Part shown: in pieces, positions 25,752 to 33,635 of the stretch
How positions within the stretch are numbered: position 1 is the stretch's first letter
Layout of the letters: every line of letters starts with the position of its first letter
Source: Rubrivivax sp.
GTDB taxonomy: Bacteria > Pseudomonadota > Gammaproteobacteria > Burkholderiales > Burkholderiaceae_C
Length of the DNA stretch: 41,438 nucleotides
Direction of reading: 5' to 3'
Assembly (NCBI GenBank): GCA_026125665.1
Contig: JAHCKS010000040.1
Span: 1-41,438, forward strand
The notes under the pieces: model-generated
What the model saw: the letters and a program-made list of their open reading frames with translations, nothing else
Database searches by the model: none
What the model was told of the DNA's origin: nothing
Position numbers and translations under genes: made by a program

Positions 25752-26261
25752 TCAGGTGTTGCCCAGATAGTCGCGCTTGCCGAGTTCCACACCGGCATGG
25801 CGCAACAGGGCATAGGCCGTGGTCAGGTGGAAGAACAGGTTGGGCAGCACGTAGTGCTTCAGGTACGCCTCGCCATCGAAGCGCAACGGATCCCCCTGGC
25901 GCACCGGCAGCACGACCTCGCGGCTCTCGGCGCCGGCCAGTTGCTCGGGGGTTACCGACTGCACGAAGTCGATCGTGCGCTGCAAGCGGGCCCGCAGGTC
26001 GGCCAGGTTCGCCTCGCTGTCCTCCCACTTCGGCACCTCCTGGCCCGCCAGGCGCGCCACGCAGCCCTTCGCGGTGTCGCTGGCGATCTGGATCTGACGC
26101 GAGAAGGGCAGCATGTCCGGCGCCAAGCGCAGGCCGAGGTAGTTGCTCGGGTCGAACCTGCGCGCCGCGGCGTGCTCCTCGGCCTTCGTCAGCCACTTCT
26201 GGGCGTTGCCAAGCATGCGCACGAAGACCGGCACGCTGGCGCTGTACATCGAGAGACTCAC
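25752..26261 (-). CDS. DUF1993 family protein
   Basis: The 169-residue protein matches the DUF1993 family, which has a DinB-like four-helix look. Typical features are the start MSLSMYSASVPVFVRMLGN and the central RFDPSNYLGLRLAPDMLPFSRQ, then LPNLFFHLTTAYALLRHAG near the end with a histidine that could bind metal. It starts with GTG at 26261, preceded by AGGAG 8 nt upstream. No signal peptide. It stands alone: convergent with mltD (112 bp without a clear terminator) and divergent from the PEP-CTERM gene. Function unknown. Confidence 0.85.
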   Translation of the reverse strand: MSLSMYSASVPVFVRMLGNAQKWLTKAEEHAAARRFDPSNYLGLRLAPDMLPFSRQIQIASDTAKGCVARLAGQEVPKWEDSEANLADLRARLQRTIDFVQSVTPEQLAGAESREVVLPVRQGDPLRFDGEAYLKHYVLPNLFFHLTTAYALLRHAGVELGKRDYLGNT

Positions 26262-26420
26262 TGACCTTCTCCTGGAGGGTGGACATACGGACCGCCCCGT
26301 GGCTGAATGCGGCCGACGGCGGCAGCCCGGCGAGGATGGTGGCCGGCATCCATTGCCCGCGCTTGGTGCATGGATGCGGCGCTTACATCTTGCGATGGAC
26401 CCAGATGTCGACGTTTCTTA

Positions 26421-26436
26421 CACAGCCTGTCCTGTG
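26421..26436. promoter_or_regulatory. Inverted repeat, candidate enhancer site for the sigma-54 promoter
   Basis: CACAG-N6-CTGTG lies about 50-65 bp upstream of the -24 element of the sigma-54 promoter. Activators of sigma-54 promoters bind such inverted repeats at a distance. The link is inferred from position only; the arms are just 5 bp long. Confidence 0.25.
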
Positions 26437-26485
26437 GTGCGCCAGTCCTCCAATAAGCACCTGATTCCAGAACCAAATCGATCCG

Positions 26486-26500
26486 AGGCACGAGCCTTGC
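26486..26500 (+). promoter_or_regulatory. Sigma-54 (RpoN) promoter of the PEP-CTERM gene
   Basis: AGGCACGAGCCTTGC matches the -24/-12 consensus TGGCACG-N4-TTGC at every position but the first, with correct spacing between GG and GC. Transcription would begin near 26511, leaving a leader of about 30 nt before the ATG at 26541. PEP-CTERM genes are known to be under RpoN and the PrsK/PrsR two-component system in several bacteria, so the site fits the gene it precedes. Confidence 0.75.
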
Positions 26501-26540
26501 GTTCCAGAGGACAATCGCTGCAACACTTCCAAGTTCCGGG

Positions 26541-27377
26541 ATGAACCCAATGAACTTTGCCCTCAAGAAGCTGTATGCGGTGGCGTTCGCCGCCGCCGCG
26601 ATGACGAGTCAGGCCGCGGTCGTTCCGATCGATGCGGCCGACTTCGTCGCCAACGCCGGGCAGATCACCTTCAGCGAGTTCGCGATCGGCACGAGCAACC
26701 CCTCGTACACGGCGGCCCAGTACGGCGGGTCCGGCACGGCGCCCGACGTGTCCTTCGGTTCGTTCTTCGTCGGACAGGATCTGGGGGTGGTCGGGACCGA
26801 TTGCGCCGCGGGTGTCGCTGCCGGCGGGTGCGTGATCGGTTCGCCGACGGGGACGCTGGCCCTGGACCTTGTCGGCGGCCTTGGTGCATTCATCGGCACC
26901 GACACCAACCACACGGGCTCGCCGGTGCTCAGTGGCTCGCCGTTCCTGAACGGTTCGATCGCGATGCTCTTCAGCACCGACCAGGCGGCCGTGTCCTTCG
27001 ATGGCGGCTTCTTCAACGCCATCGGCACCACCCGCGTGACCGCCTATGGCCGCGACGGCACCGTCCTCGGTTCGATCCTCAACACCGCCACCGGCATCGA
27101 GACCCTGCTGCTCGGCACGGACGACGGCACGTCGCAGATCGCCGGCCTGCTCATCAGCCTCGTCGCCCCGGAGGACGCGGGCTTCACGATCGACAGCATC
27201 CGCTTCGGCACGGTTCAGACGTCCGGCGGCGGCAACGGGGGCGGTGGCAACGGCGGCACGACCACCCCCCCCACCCAGCCGCCGCCCACCGGCGAAACGC
27301 CGGAGCCGGCGACCTTGGCTCTGGTCGGGCTGGCCCTTCTGGGCCTGGGCGCCGCGCGGCGTCGCAGGACGTCCTAG
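26541..27377 (+). CDS. PEP-CTERM sorting domain protein, exported
   Basis: A 278-residue exported protein. It starts with a signal peptide (about 1-26, ending TSQA before AVVPIDAAD). The body is low in charge, rich in Gly, Thr and Ser and probably beta-sandwich. A linker of Gly/Asn and Thr/Pro (about 230-253) leads to the sorting signal: PEPATLALVGLALLGLGAA, then RRRR. Such tails are cut by an exosortase in organisms that make exopolysaccharide. No exosortase gene is in the window. ATGs at 26541 and 26550 are both possible; neither has a strong ribosome binding site. A sigma-54 promoter lies upstream and an intrinsic terminator downstream, so it is a single-gene unit. The body is not recognised further. 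Confidence 0.9.
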   Translation: MNPMNFALKKLYAVAFAAAAMTSQAAVVPIDAADFVANAGQITFSEFAIGTSNPSYTAAQYGGSGTAPDVSFGSFFVGQDLGVVGTDCAAGVAAGGCVIGSPTGTLALDLVGGLGAFIGTDTNHTGSPVLSGSPFLNGSIAMLFSTDQAAVSFDGGFFNAIGTTRVTAYGRDGTVLGSILNTATGIETLLLGTDDGTSQIAGLLISLVAPEDAGFTIDSIRFGTVQTSGGGNGGGGNGGTTTPPTQPPPTGETPEPATLALVGLALLGLGAARRRRTS

Positions 27378-27405
27378 GTCCCGCTCCCGTCCGTTCTCAG
27401 CCATC

Positions 27406-27430
27406 GAAGGCGGCCCGAAGGGCCGCCTTC
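27406..27430 (+). terminator. Rho-independent terminator of the PEP-CTERM gene
   Basis: A perfect 11-bp stem (GAAGGCGGCCC / GGGCCGCCTTC) with a GAA loop lies 28 bp after the stop codon and is followed by CTGCTTTCC, a short pyrimidine-rich tail. This is the most convincing terminator in the window. Confidence 0.8.
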
Positions 27431-27543
27431 CTGCTTTCCGGCTCGCCGCGCCCCGGGGCCGGCGATCCCTGTCGCGCTGCGGGCAGAATCTCAGCCGCCA
27501 CGGGGCGGCGATCACCCCGGCTGGCCGCACGCCGCGCGGGCCC

Positions 27544-28551
27544 ATGAACATCATCATCCTCGACGACTACCAGGACGCGGTGCGCAAGCTGAAGTGCGCC
27601 GCGATGCTGGAGCCGTACAGCGCCAAGGTCTTCACCAACACGGTCAAGGGCATCGGCCAGCTCTCGGTGCGGCTGCGCGACGCGGACGTGCTGGTGACGA
27701 TCCGCGAGCGCACGCACTTCCCACGCGCGCTGCTGGAGAAGCTGCCGCGGCTGAAGCTGATCTCGCAGACCGGGCGCGTCGGCCCGCACATCGACCTGGA
27801 GGCGTGCACGCGGCTGGGCATCGCGGTGGCCGAGGGGGTCGGCTCGCCGGTGGCTCCGGCCGAGCTGACCTGGGCGCTCATCATGGCGTCGATGCGCCGC
27901 CTGCCGCAGTACATCGGCAACCTCAAGCACGGTGCGTGGCAGCAGTCGGGGCTGAAGGCCGCGGCGATGCCGCCCAACTTCGCCCTCGGGATGGTGCTGC
28001 GCGGCCGCACGCTCGGCATCTGGGGCTACGGCAAGATCGGCCGCCTCGTCGCCGGTTACGGCCGCGCCTTCGGCATGCGGGTGCTGGTGTGGGGCAGCGA
28101 GGTCTCGCGCGACCGCGCCATCACCGACGGCCACGAGGCGGCCTCCAGCAGCGACGAGCTCTTCGGCGACAGTGACGTGCTGTCGCTGCACCTGCGCCTC
28201 ACAGACAGCACGCGTGGCATCGTCCGCTTCGACGATCTGGCGCAGATGAAGCCCACGTCGCTGCTCGTCAACACGTCGCGCGCCGAGCTCATTGCCGACA
28301 ACGCGCTCGTCGCTGCGCTCAACCGCGGCCGCCCCGGCATGGCCGCGATCGACGTGTTCGACAGCGAGCCCATCCTCCAGGGCCACCCGCTGCTGCGCCT
28401 CGAGAACGCCATCTGCACGCCGCACCTGGGCTACGTCGAGCTCGACAGCTACGAGCTCTACTTCGGCGCCGCGTTCGAGAACGTCGTCAACTTCATCCGC
28501 AACACGCCCACCCACCTCGTCAACCCCGAGGCGCTGAAGGTGCTGCGTTGA
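27544..28551 (+). CDS. D-2-hydroxyacid dehydrogenase family protein
   Basis: A 335-residue NAD-dependent D-2-hydroxyacid dehydrogenase. The nucleotide-binding GYGKIG lies at 161-166 within a Rossmann domain. The catalytic residues are R246 (VNTSRAELI), E275 (VFDSEP) and H294 (CTPHLGYVE). The catalytic domain is split around it as usual. The start at 27544 (MNIIILDDYQDAV) is typical of the group annotated as D-2-hydroxyacid dehydrogenase or phosphoglycerate dehydrogenase-like. No ACT domain is present, so serine synthesis is less likely. It is the first gene of a tightly overlapping plus-strand chain with an MFS transporter, whose TTG start overlaps its stop. Confidence 0.88.
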   Translation: MNIIILDDYQDAVRKLKCAAMLEPYSAKVFTNTVKGIGQLSVRLRDADVLVTIRERTHFPRALLEKLPRLKLISQTGRVGPHIDLEACTRLGIAVAEGVGSPVAPAELTWALIMASMRRLPQYIGNLKHGAWQQSGLKAAAMPPNFALGMVLRGRTLGIWGYGKIGRLVAGYGRAFGMRVLVWGSEVSRDRAITDGHEAASSSDELFGDSDVLSLHLRLTDSTRGIVRFDDLAQMKPTSLLVNTSRAELIADNALVAALNRGRPGMAAIDVFDSEPILQGHPLLRLENAICTPHLGYVELDSYELYFGAAFENVVNFIRNTPTHLVNPEALKVLR

Positions 28552-29753
28552 CCGCACCGGCTGCCGCCGCGCGGGACGGCGGTGCCGTGCGCGGCACGCG
28601 CTGGTCGCTGCTGGGCGGCAACTTCGCCATCGGCTGCGGCGTGATGGTGGTGCCCGGCGCGCTGAACGACCTGGCGCACGGCCTCGCCGTGCCCGTGCCG
28701 GTGGCCGGGCAGCTGGTGACGGTCGCCGCCTGGGCGATGGCGCTGGCGGCGCCCGTGCTGGCGGCCGTGCTCTCGGGTTTCGACCGGCGCGCGCTGCTGG
28801 CCTGCTCGCTCGCGTGGTATGCGGCCGGGCACGCGCTGTCGGCGGCCATGCCGGACCTCGCCACGCTGTTGCCGGTGCGCGCCGCCACGGTGCTCGCGGC
28901 GGCCGTCTTCACCCCGGCCGCCGCGGCGGTCGTCGGTGCACTCGCCGCGCCCGAGCGCCGCGGCGAAGCCATCACCTTCATCTTCCTCGGCTGGTCGCTG
29001 GCCTCGGTGCTCGGCATGCCGATCGCCAGCTACATCGCCGGCACGGTCGGCTGGCGCACCGCCTTCATGTTCGTGGCCGGGCTGTCCGCGCTGGCGGCGT
29101 TCGCTGCCTGGCGAAGCACACCGGCGGGCCTGCGCCTTCCGGTGCTCACCCTGCGCGACCTCGGCGGCGTGCTCACGCAGCCGGCGCTGATGGTCATCGT
29201 CGCCGTCACGGCGCTCAGCGCGTCCGGCCAGTTTGCCCTCTTCGGCTACATGGCGCCCTACTTCCACCACGTGCTGGGCGCCAGCGTGGCCGAGACGAGC
29301 GCGCTCTTCCTCTGGTTCGGCGTCTTCGGCTTCGTCGGCAGCGTGCTGGTGACGCGCTGGATCGACCGCCTCGGCGCCGGCCGCGCCGCAACGCTCGGCC
29401 TGGCGGCGATGGCCGCGGCCGTGCTCGCCTGGCCGCTGGCCGCCGGTCCGCTCGCGATGGCGTTCGTGCTCACGCCCTGGGCCCTGGGCTGCTTCTCGTC
29501 GAACTCGGCGCAGCAGGCGCGGCTCGCCGCCGCTGCGCCGGCGCTCGCCGCGGTGCTGGTGTCACTCAACACGTCGGCGATGTACCTCGGGCAGGGTCTC
29601 GGCTCGGCGAGCGGCGGCATGCTGCTCGGGCTCTTCGGCTATCGGGCGCTGGCACCGGCGGCCGCCGTCGGCCTGATGCTCGCCACGTTGCTCTCCGCCG
29701 TCCTCGCGCAGCGCGAGCAGGCGTCGCGAACAGCGGCGACGGGGGCACGCTGA
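28548..29753 (+). CDS. Major facilitator superfamily transporter
   Basis: A 401-residue membrane protein with twelve hydrophobic segments, most like the DHA1-type MFS exporters (AraJ/NepI-like). The loop after segment two holds GFDRRALLACSLAWYAAG and the middle contains FLGWSLASVLGMPIASYIAG, similar to motif C of drug:H+ antiporters. It starts with TTG at 28548 in a TTGA overlap with the stop of the dehydrogenase gene, so its translation is probably coupled. The next gene starts inside its stop codon (TGATG). Substrate unknown; efflux is more likely than uptake. Confidence 0.85.
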   Translation: MTAPAAAARDGGAVRGTRWSLLGGNFAIGCGVMVVPGALNDLAHGLAVPVPVAGQLVTVAAWAMALAAPVLAAVLSGFDRRALLACSLAWYAAGHALSAAMPDLATLLPVRAATVLAAAVFTPAAAAVVGALAAPERRGEAITFIFLGWSLASVLGMPIASYIAGTVGWRTAFMFVAGLSALAAFAAWRSTPAGLRLPVLTLRDLGGVLTQPALMVIVAVTALSASGQFALFGYMAPYFHHVLGASVAETSALFLWFGVFGFVGSVLVTRWIDRLGAGRAATLGLAAMAAAVLAWPLAAGPLAMAFVLTPWALGCFSSNSAQQARLAAAAPALAAVLVSLNTSAMYLGQGLGSASGGMLLGLFGYRALAPAAAVGLMLATLLSAVLAQREQASRTAATGAR

Positions 29754-30403
29754 TGGGTCGCGGTCCCGAGCTGCCTCGCCGGCCGACCCCCACAGCGCCG
29801 GTGCAGGCGCCAGTGCTCGACGCGACGGCTCGGCCGGCGTCCTGCTTCGCCCTCTTCGCGGCCTTCACCCGGCTCGCCCTGCAGGGCTTCGGTGGTGTGC
29901 TGCCGGTCGCGCAGCGCGAGCTGGTCGATCGGCTGCACTGGCTGACGCGCGCGCAGTTCCTCGAGATGCTCGCGCTGTCGCAGGTGCTGCCCGGGCCGAA
30001 CGTCGTGAACCTGTCGCTGATGGTCGGGCAGCGCTTCTTCGGCCACCGTGGCGCGTTTGCCGCGATGGCCGGCATGCTGGCCGCCCCGTCGCTGCTCGTG
30101 CTCGTGCTGGCCGTGCTGGCCGTGCGCTGGCAGGGCGTCGCCGAGGTGGCGGGCGCGCTGCGCGGCATGGGCATCGTCGCCGCAGGCCTGGTGGTGGCCA
30201 CGGCGCTGAAGCTCGCCGCGCCGCTGGCCCGCAGCCCGCTCACCCTGGCGGGGGCCGCCGCCGTGGTGGCCGCCACGTTCGTCGCCATCGGCCTGCTGCG
30301 CTGGCCGCTGGTGGCCGTGGTGCTTGGGCTCGGCCTTGGCGCATGGGCGGCCGCAGCGTGGCGGCTGCATGCCGCGGCGCGGCGGGAGCGCGGCGGTGGC
30401 TGA
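29753..30403 (+). CDS. chrA1: Chromate transporter half-subunit (CHR family, first of a pair)
   Basis: A 216-residue membrane protein of the short-chain CHR family. The signature of the N-type half is clear: FTRLALQGFGGVLPVAQRELV, then ALSQVLPGPNVVNLSLMVGQRFFG, followed by hydrophobic helices. Short CHR proteins work in pairs with opposite topology and can expel chromate, though many have other or unknown anion substrates. The ATG at 29753 overlaps the MFS stop codon (TGATG). The first 30 residues are Pro-rich and hydrophilic. Confidence 0.88.
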   Translation: MGRGPELPRRPTPTAPVQAPVLDATARPASCFALFAAFTRLALQGFGGVLPVAQRELVDRLHWLTRAQFLEMLALSQVLPGPNVVNLSLMVGQRFFGHRGAFAAMAGMLAAPSLLVLVLAVLAVRWQGVAEVAGALRGMGIVAAGLVVATALKLAAPLARSPLTLAGAAAVVAATFVAIGLLRWPLVAVVLGLGLGAWAAAAWRLHAAARRERGGG

Positions 30404-30977
30404 CTGCGCCGGCACGCTGCGCGCCGTGCTCATCGGCTGCGCCGGCCTGATGCCGGCCGACTGGGCGGCGCTCTTCGGCCACTTCCTGATGCTGTCGCTG
30501 CTTGCCGTGGGCGGGGCCATCACCACGGCGCCGGACATGCAGCGCGTCGTCGTCGGCGAACGCGCCTGGCTCACCGAGCTGCAGTTCAACGCCGGCATCG
30601 CGCTGGCCCAGGCGGCGCCCGGGCCGAACGTGCTGTTCGTCGCCGTCATCGGCTACGGCATCGGCGGCCTGGCCGGCGCGCTGGCGACGATGGTCGGCAC
30701 GCTGCTGCCGTCGTCGCTGCTGGCACTGCGCGCCAGCCGCTGGAACGCGCAGTACGCACAGGTGCCGGCCGTGCGCGCGCTGCACGCCGGGCTCGCCCCC
30801 CTCACCATCGGCCTGCTGCTGGCCACCGGCTGGATCCTGCTCGAGCCGGCCGCACGCGACTGGCGCGCCGGCGCGCTGGCCGCCGCGACGCTGGCCCTCA
30901 TGCTGCGCACGAAGCTCAGCCCGCTGGTGCCCATCGCGGCCGGCGCGCTCGCCGGCGGGATGGGCTGGCTCGGCTGA
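30396..30977 (+). CDS. chrA2: Chromate transporter half-subunit (CHR family, second of a pair)
   Basis: A 193-residue membrane protein, the partner of the preceding gene. It has the C-type signature: FLMLSLLAVGGAITTAPDMQRVVV and NAGIALAQAAPGPNVLFVAVIGY. GTG at 30396 is taken as start because GGGAG lies 8 nt upstream and it overlaps the previous stop by 8 nt; an internal ATG at 30450 would still keep the first helix. It ends 13 bp from the convergent rlmB gene, with no room for a separate terminator. Confidence 0.85.
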   Translation: MADCAGTLRAVLIGCAGLMPADWAALFGHFLMLSLLAVGGAITTAPDMQRVVVGERAWLTELQFNAGIALAQAAPGPNVLFVAVIGYGIGGLAGALATMVGTLLPSSLLALRASRWNAQYAQVPAVRALHAGLAPLTIGLLLATGWILLEPAARDWRAGALAAATLALMLRTKLSPLVPIAAGALAGGMGWLG

Positions 30978-30990
30978 CCTCGGCGCCGGC

Positions 30991-31833
30991 CTACGGGGGG
31001 GCTGCCGCCGCGGCCGCCATGCGCTGCCGCCGCGCCTCGAACAGGCAGACGCCGGCCGCCACCGAGACGTTGAGGCTCTCCACCGCGCCGGCCATCGGGA
31101 TGCGCACGAGCTCGTCGCAGGTGCGGCGCGTCAGCTGCCGCAGGCCCGGCCCCTCGGCGCCGAGCACCAGCGCCAGCGGGCCGCGCAGGTCGGCCTCGTA
31201 GAGCGAACGCGGTGCGTCGTCGCCGGTGCCGACGATGCGGATGTCGCGCTCCTTCAGCTCGCCGAGCGTGCGCGCGAGGTTCACCACCATCAGGTACGGC
31301 ACCGTCTCGGCGGCGCCGCTGGCCACCTTGGCCACCGTGGCGTTCAGGCCGACGGCGTGGTCGCGCGGCGCCACCACGGCGTGCGCGCCGGCGCCGTCGG
31401 CGACGCGCAGGCAGGCGCCGAGGTTGTGCGGGTCGGTCACGCCGTCGAGCACGAGCACGAGCGGCGGCCCCTGCACGGCATCGAGCACGTCGTCGAGCGA
31501 GACGCGCGGCGGCAGCGGCAGCACGCGCGCCACGACGCCCTGGTGGCGCGCCGTGCCGGCCAGCCGCGCCAGCCGTGCGTCGTCGCTCTCGACGATGCGC
31601 ACGCCGGCGGCGGCCACGCGTTCGGCGAACTGGCGCATTCGCGCGTCGCGCCGCGTCGCGTCCACCTGCACCTCCAGCACCGACTCCGGCGCCGTCTTCA
31701 CGCGCACGGTGACGGCGTGGAAGCCGAACAGCACCTTCGTCGGCGGACCCGGCCGGGACGGGTGCCCGCCCGGCTCGGCCGGCCGCGCCGCGGGCTTCGG
31801 GGCCGGCCGCTGCCGCCGGTCGGGTGGCGTCAC
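30991..31833 (-). CDS. rlmB: 23S rRNA (guanosine-2'-O)-methyltransferase RlmB
   Basis: A 280-residue SPOUT-class (TrmH family) methyltransferase that methylates the ribose of G2251 in 23S rRNA. An N-terminal substrate-binding domain begins at [14 protein letters not shown] (about 33-46). The knot motifs follow: [16 protein letters not shown] (motif 1), [13 protein letters not shown] (motif 2) and [16 protein letters not shown] (motif 3). About 30 Pro/Arg-rich residues precede the domain. It starts with GTG at 31833, in a GTGA overlap with the stop of the nitrile hydratase accessory gene. In most proteobacteria rlmB follows rnr; here it is at the end of a nitrile hydratase operon, an unusual place for an rRNA modification gene. 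Confidence 0.92.
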   Translation of the reverse strand: MTPPDRRQRPAPKPAARPAEPGGHPSRPGPPTKVLFGFHAVTVRVKTAPESVLEVQVDATRRDARMRQFAERVAAAGVRIVESDDARLARLAGTARHQGVVARVLPLPPRVSLDDVLDAVQGPPLVLVLDGVTDPHNLGACLRVADGAGAHAVVAPRDHAVGLNATVAKVASGAAETVPYLMVVNLARTLGELKERDIRIVGTGDDAPRSLYEADLRGPLALVLGAEGPGLRQLTRRTCDELVRIPMAGAVESLNVSVAAGVCLFEARRQRMAAAAAAPP

Positions 31834-32201
31834 GGCCCGGCCGCCTTCGGCCGCGCAGCGAAGTCGGCGGGCCTGAGCTCGATGGGCTTGCCGTGCGGCG
31901 TGCGCGCGGCCGCTTGCGCCCAGGCGTCGCGCGTGCGCGCGAGATCGCCAGGCGCAATGCCTCCCTTCTGCGCAACGATGCGCTCCAGCGCCGCGAGCCA
32001 GTGCCGGTAGTAGGTGTCGCCGAGGTCCGCGTCGCCCGCGGCCTGCGCTTCGCCGATGCAGCGCGCCAGCATCGCAGCCCACTCGAGCCAGGTGAACAGG
32101 CCGGCCTGGTGCAGCGAAAGCGTCATCGCGAAGGCATGTGCCTCCCACGGCTCGCGGAACACCGGCTCCTCGCCCTCCGCCGGCAGGCCGGGCACGTTCA
32201 C
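31830..32201 (-). CDS. Nitrile hydratase accessory protein
   Basis: The 123-residue protein resembles the small accessory proteins of nitrile hydratase operons, which are related to the N-terminal part of the beta subunit and help insert the metal into the alpha subunit. Typical is the stretch [20 protein letters not shown] (about 13-32) and [19 protein letters not shown], then [17 protein letters not shown]. It starts with GTG at 32201 in a GTGA overlap with the nthB stop codon and ends with a GTGA overlap with rlmB. For cobalt enzymes the corresponding protein swaps alpha subunits with the immature enzyme; the same role is inferred here. Confidence 0.85.
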   Translation of the reverse strand: MNVPGLPAEGEEPVFREPWEAHAFAMTLSLHQAGLFTWLEWAAMLARCIGEAQAAGDADLGDTYYRHWLAALERIVAQKGGIAPGDLARTRDAWAQAAARTPHGKPIELRPADFAARPKAAGP

Positions 32202-32944
32202 GCCGGCTCCAGGTACGGTTCCCACGCGTCGATCGAGACGCGCAGCGCCTCGGCCCCGGGCTCGGCGGCACCCCACAGCTCGACGCCGTCGAACGCCACG
32301 GTGTACAGCCAGGCCGGCTGCTCGCCATGGCCCTGCGCGTGTTCGTCTGCGAAGACATGGTGGCCACGCAGGGCCTGCACCGTGCCGGCCTTGCCGCGGG
32401 CGTAGCCTGGCAGGCGCGTGTGGTGCGGCACGGCATCGGCCCGCGTGCGCACCCGCTCGCCGGTGGCGAACCGCGGCGCACTGCCCGGCGCGGCCGGGCG
32501 CTCGGTCGGGCTGCCGCGCGCCAGCGCAGCGGCCACGTCGGCCGCCAGCAGCTTGCGCGGCACGGCGCGTGGTGCCTGCAACGCGTGGCCCGCCGCCAGC
32601 TCGTCGGCCGAGACCAGACCATGCGCCACCAGCAGCTTCTCCAGCGCCAGCGTCCAGATCTCGTAGTACGTCAGGTGCGCGTAGTCGGGCAGCGTCTCGC
32701 GCGCGGCGCGGCTCATGTCGATGTTCCACACGCCGGTGCCGCCGGCCGCCAGCGTCACGGCCAGCGCCCGCGGCTCCCAGGGCGCGTGCCAGTGCACGCC
32801 CTCGGGCTCGGGCTGCACGCGGCCGAAGCCCGGCGCACCGCCGAGGTCGGCCTGCGTCGGCCAGGGTGTCGCCGCGGCGTTCGCCGGAGTACCTTCGCGC
32901 TGCGCGCTCCGGCATGAGCCCTTCGGGCGGCCGGGCGGGCTCAT
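32198..32944 (-). CDS. nthB: Nitrile hydratase, beta subunit
   Basis: A 248-residue beta subunit of nitrile hydratase, which hydrates nitriles to amides together with the alpha subunit. The family's N-terminal DLGGAPGFG (about 33-41) is followed by [18 protein letters not shown]. The C-terminal SH3-like barrel contains [20 protein letters not shown] and [10 protein letters not shown]. The first 21 or so residues (MSPPGRPKG...QREGTP) are foreign to the family. They are encoded by a two-stem palindromic element at 32883-32944, and no other start codon exists between that element and the conserved domain. The ATG overlaps the nthA stop (ATGA). The accessory gene follows with a GTGA overlap. Confidence 0.9.
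   Translation of the reverse strand: MSPPGRPKGSCRSAQREGTPANAAATPWPTQADLGGAPGFGRVQPEPEGVHWHAPWEPRALAVTLAAGGTGVWNIDMSRAARETLPDYAHLTYYEIWTLALEKLLVAHGLVSADELAAGHALQAPRAVPRKLLAADVAAALARGSPTERPAAPGSAPRFATGERVRTRADAVPHHTRLPGYARGKAGTVQALRGHHVFADEHAQGHGEQPAWLYTVAFDGVELWGAAEPGAEALRVSIDAWEPYLEPA
32883..32944. repeat. Two-stem REP-like palindromic element spanning the nthA/nthB junction
   Basis: Two adjoining stem-loops of 31 nt each, with no spacer, lie here. Reading the minus strand, the first has arms ATGAGCCC and GGGCTCAT (32944-32914); the second has arms GCCGGAG and CTCCGGC (32913-32883), with an inner CGCG-CAG-CGCG. The first arm contains both the start codon of nthB and the stop codon of nthA. 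The layout is that of REP/BIME-type elements. No second copy was seen in the window. Confidence 0.65.
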
Positions 32945-33612
32945 GGGCCTTGCGGCGGACGCGGCAGGCCGGTGCCGATCATCGAGTCGCGTGTCACCCA
33001 GGCAGCGAGCGCCTCCTCGTCGAGCCCCTCGGTGCCGGGCGGCCGTTCGGGCAGCACGAGGTAGCGCACCTCGGCGGTCGAGTCCCAGACGCGGATCGCG
33101 GTGCCCGCCGGCAGCTCCAGGCCGAACTCGGCGAGCACGGCGCGCGGTTCGCGCACGACGCGCGCGCGGTACGGCGCGCTCTTGTACCAGGTGGGCGGCA
33201 GCCCCAGCACGGGCCACGGGTAGCAGCTGCACAGGGTGCAGACGACGACGTTGTGCTCACGGGCCGTGTTCGGCACCGCGACCATGTGCTCGCCCTGCCG
33301 CCCGCTGTAGCCGAGCGAGGCGATGGCGGCGGTGGCGTCCTCCAGCAGCCAGCGGCGAAAGGACCCGTCGATCCACGCGCGTGCGACGACCCGCGCGCCG
33401 TTGCGCGGACCGATGCGCTTCTCGTAGGTCTCGATCAGCGCATCGAGTGCCGCCGGGTCGATGTAGCCCTTCTCGGCGAGCACGGTCTCGAGCGCACGCA
33501 CACGCAGGTCCATCAGGCCGAGCTCGCCGTGCTCGTGCTCCTGCTCGTGCGCGTGGTGGCCGTGCGGGTGCTCGTGCTCGTCGTCGCCGTGCCGATGGTC
33601 TCCGTGTCCCAT
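32941..33612 (-). CDS. nthA: Cobalt-type nitrile hydratase, alpha subunit, with histidine-rich N-terminus
   Basis: The 223-residue alpha subunit carries the metal site [11 protein letters not shown], with C125, C128 and C130 and S129 between them. Thr after the first Cys and Tyr after the last are the marks of the cobalt type; iron enzymes have VCSLCSCTNWP. In the mature enzyme C128 and C130 are oxidised to sulfinic and sulfenic acids (known from the family). Residues 1-30 hold eleven histidines and many acidic residues ([19 protein letters not shown]...), likely a metal-binding tail that could help load cobalt. The gene starts 23 nt after the DUF1624 gene, with AGGA upstream, and its stop overlaps nthB. 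No amidase or cobalt transporter gene is adjacent. Confidence 0.93.
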   Translation of the reverse strand: MGHGDHRHGDDEHEHPHGHHAHEQEHEHGELGLMDLRVRALETVLAEKGYIDPAALDALIETYEKRIGPRNGARVVARAWIDGSFRRWLLEDATAAIASLGYSGRQGEHMVAVPNTAREHNVVVCTLCSCYPWPVLGLPPTWYKSAPYRARVVREPRAVLAEFGLELPAGTAIRVWDSTAEVRYLVLPERPPGTEGLDEEALAAWVTRDSMIGTGLPRPPQGP

Positions 33613-33635
33613 GCGCGCATCCTACCGCCGTGCCC

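Noticed and set aside
26330-26365. Other GG...GC pairs upstream of the PEP-CTERM gene as sigma-54 promoters
   Set aside because: Their spacing is off by one or two bases and they lack the GGCACG core; the box at 26486-26500 fits far better.
28547-28560. TTGACCGCACCGG at the MFS gene start as a third regulator site
   Set aside because: Only the left half-site is present; the sequence is explained by the stop/start overlap.
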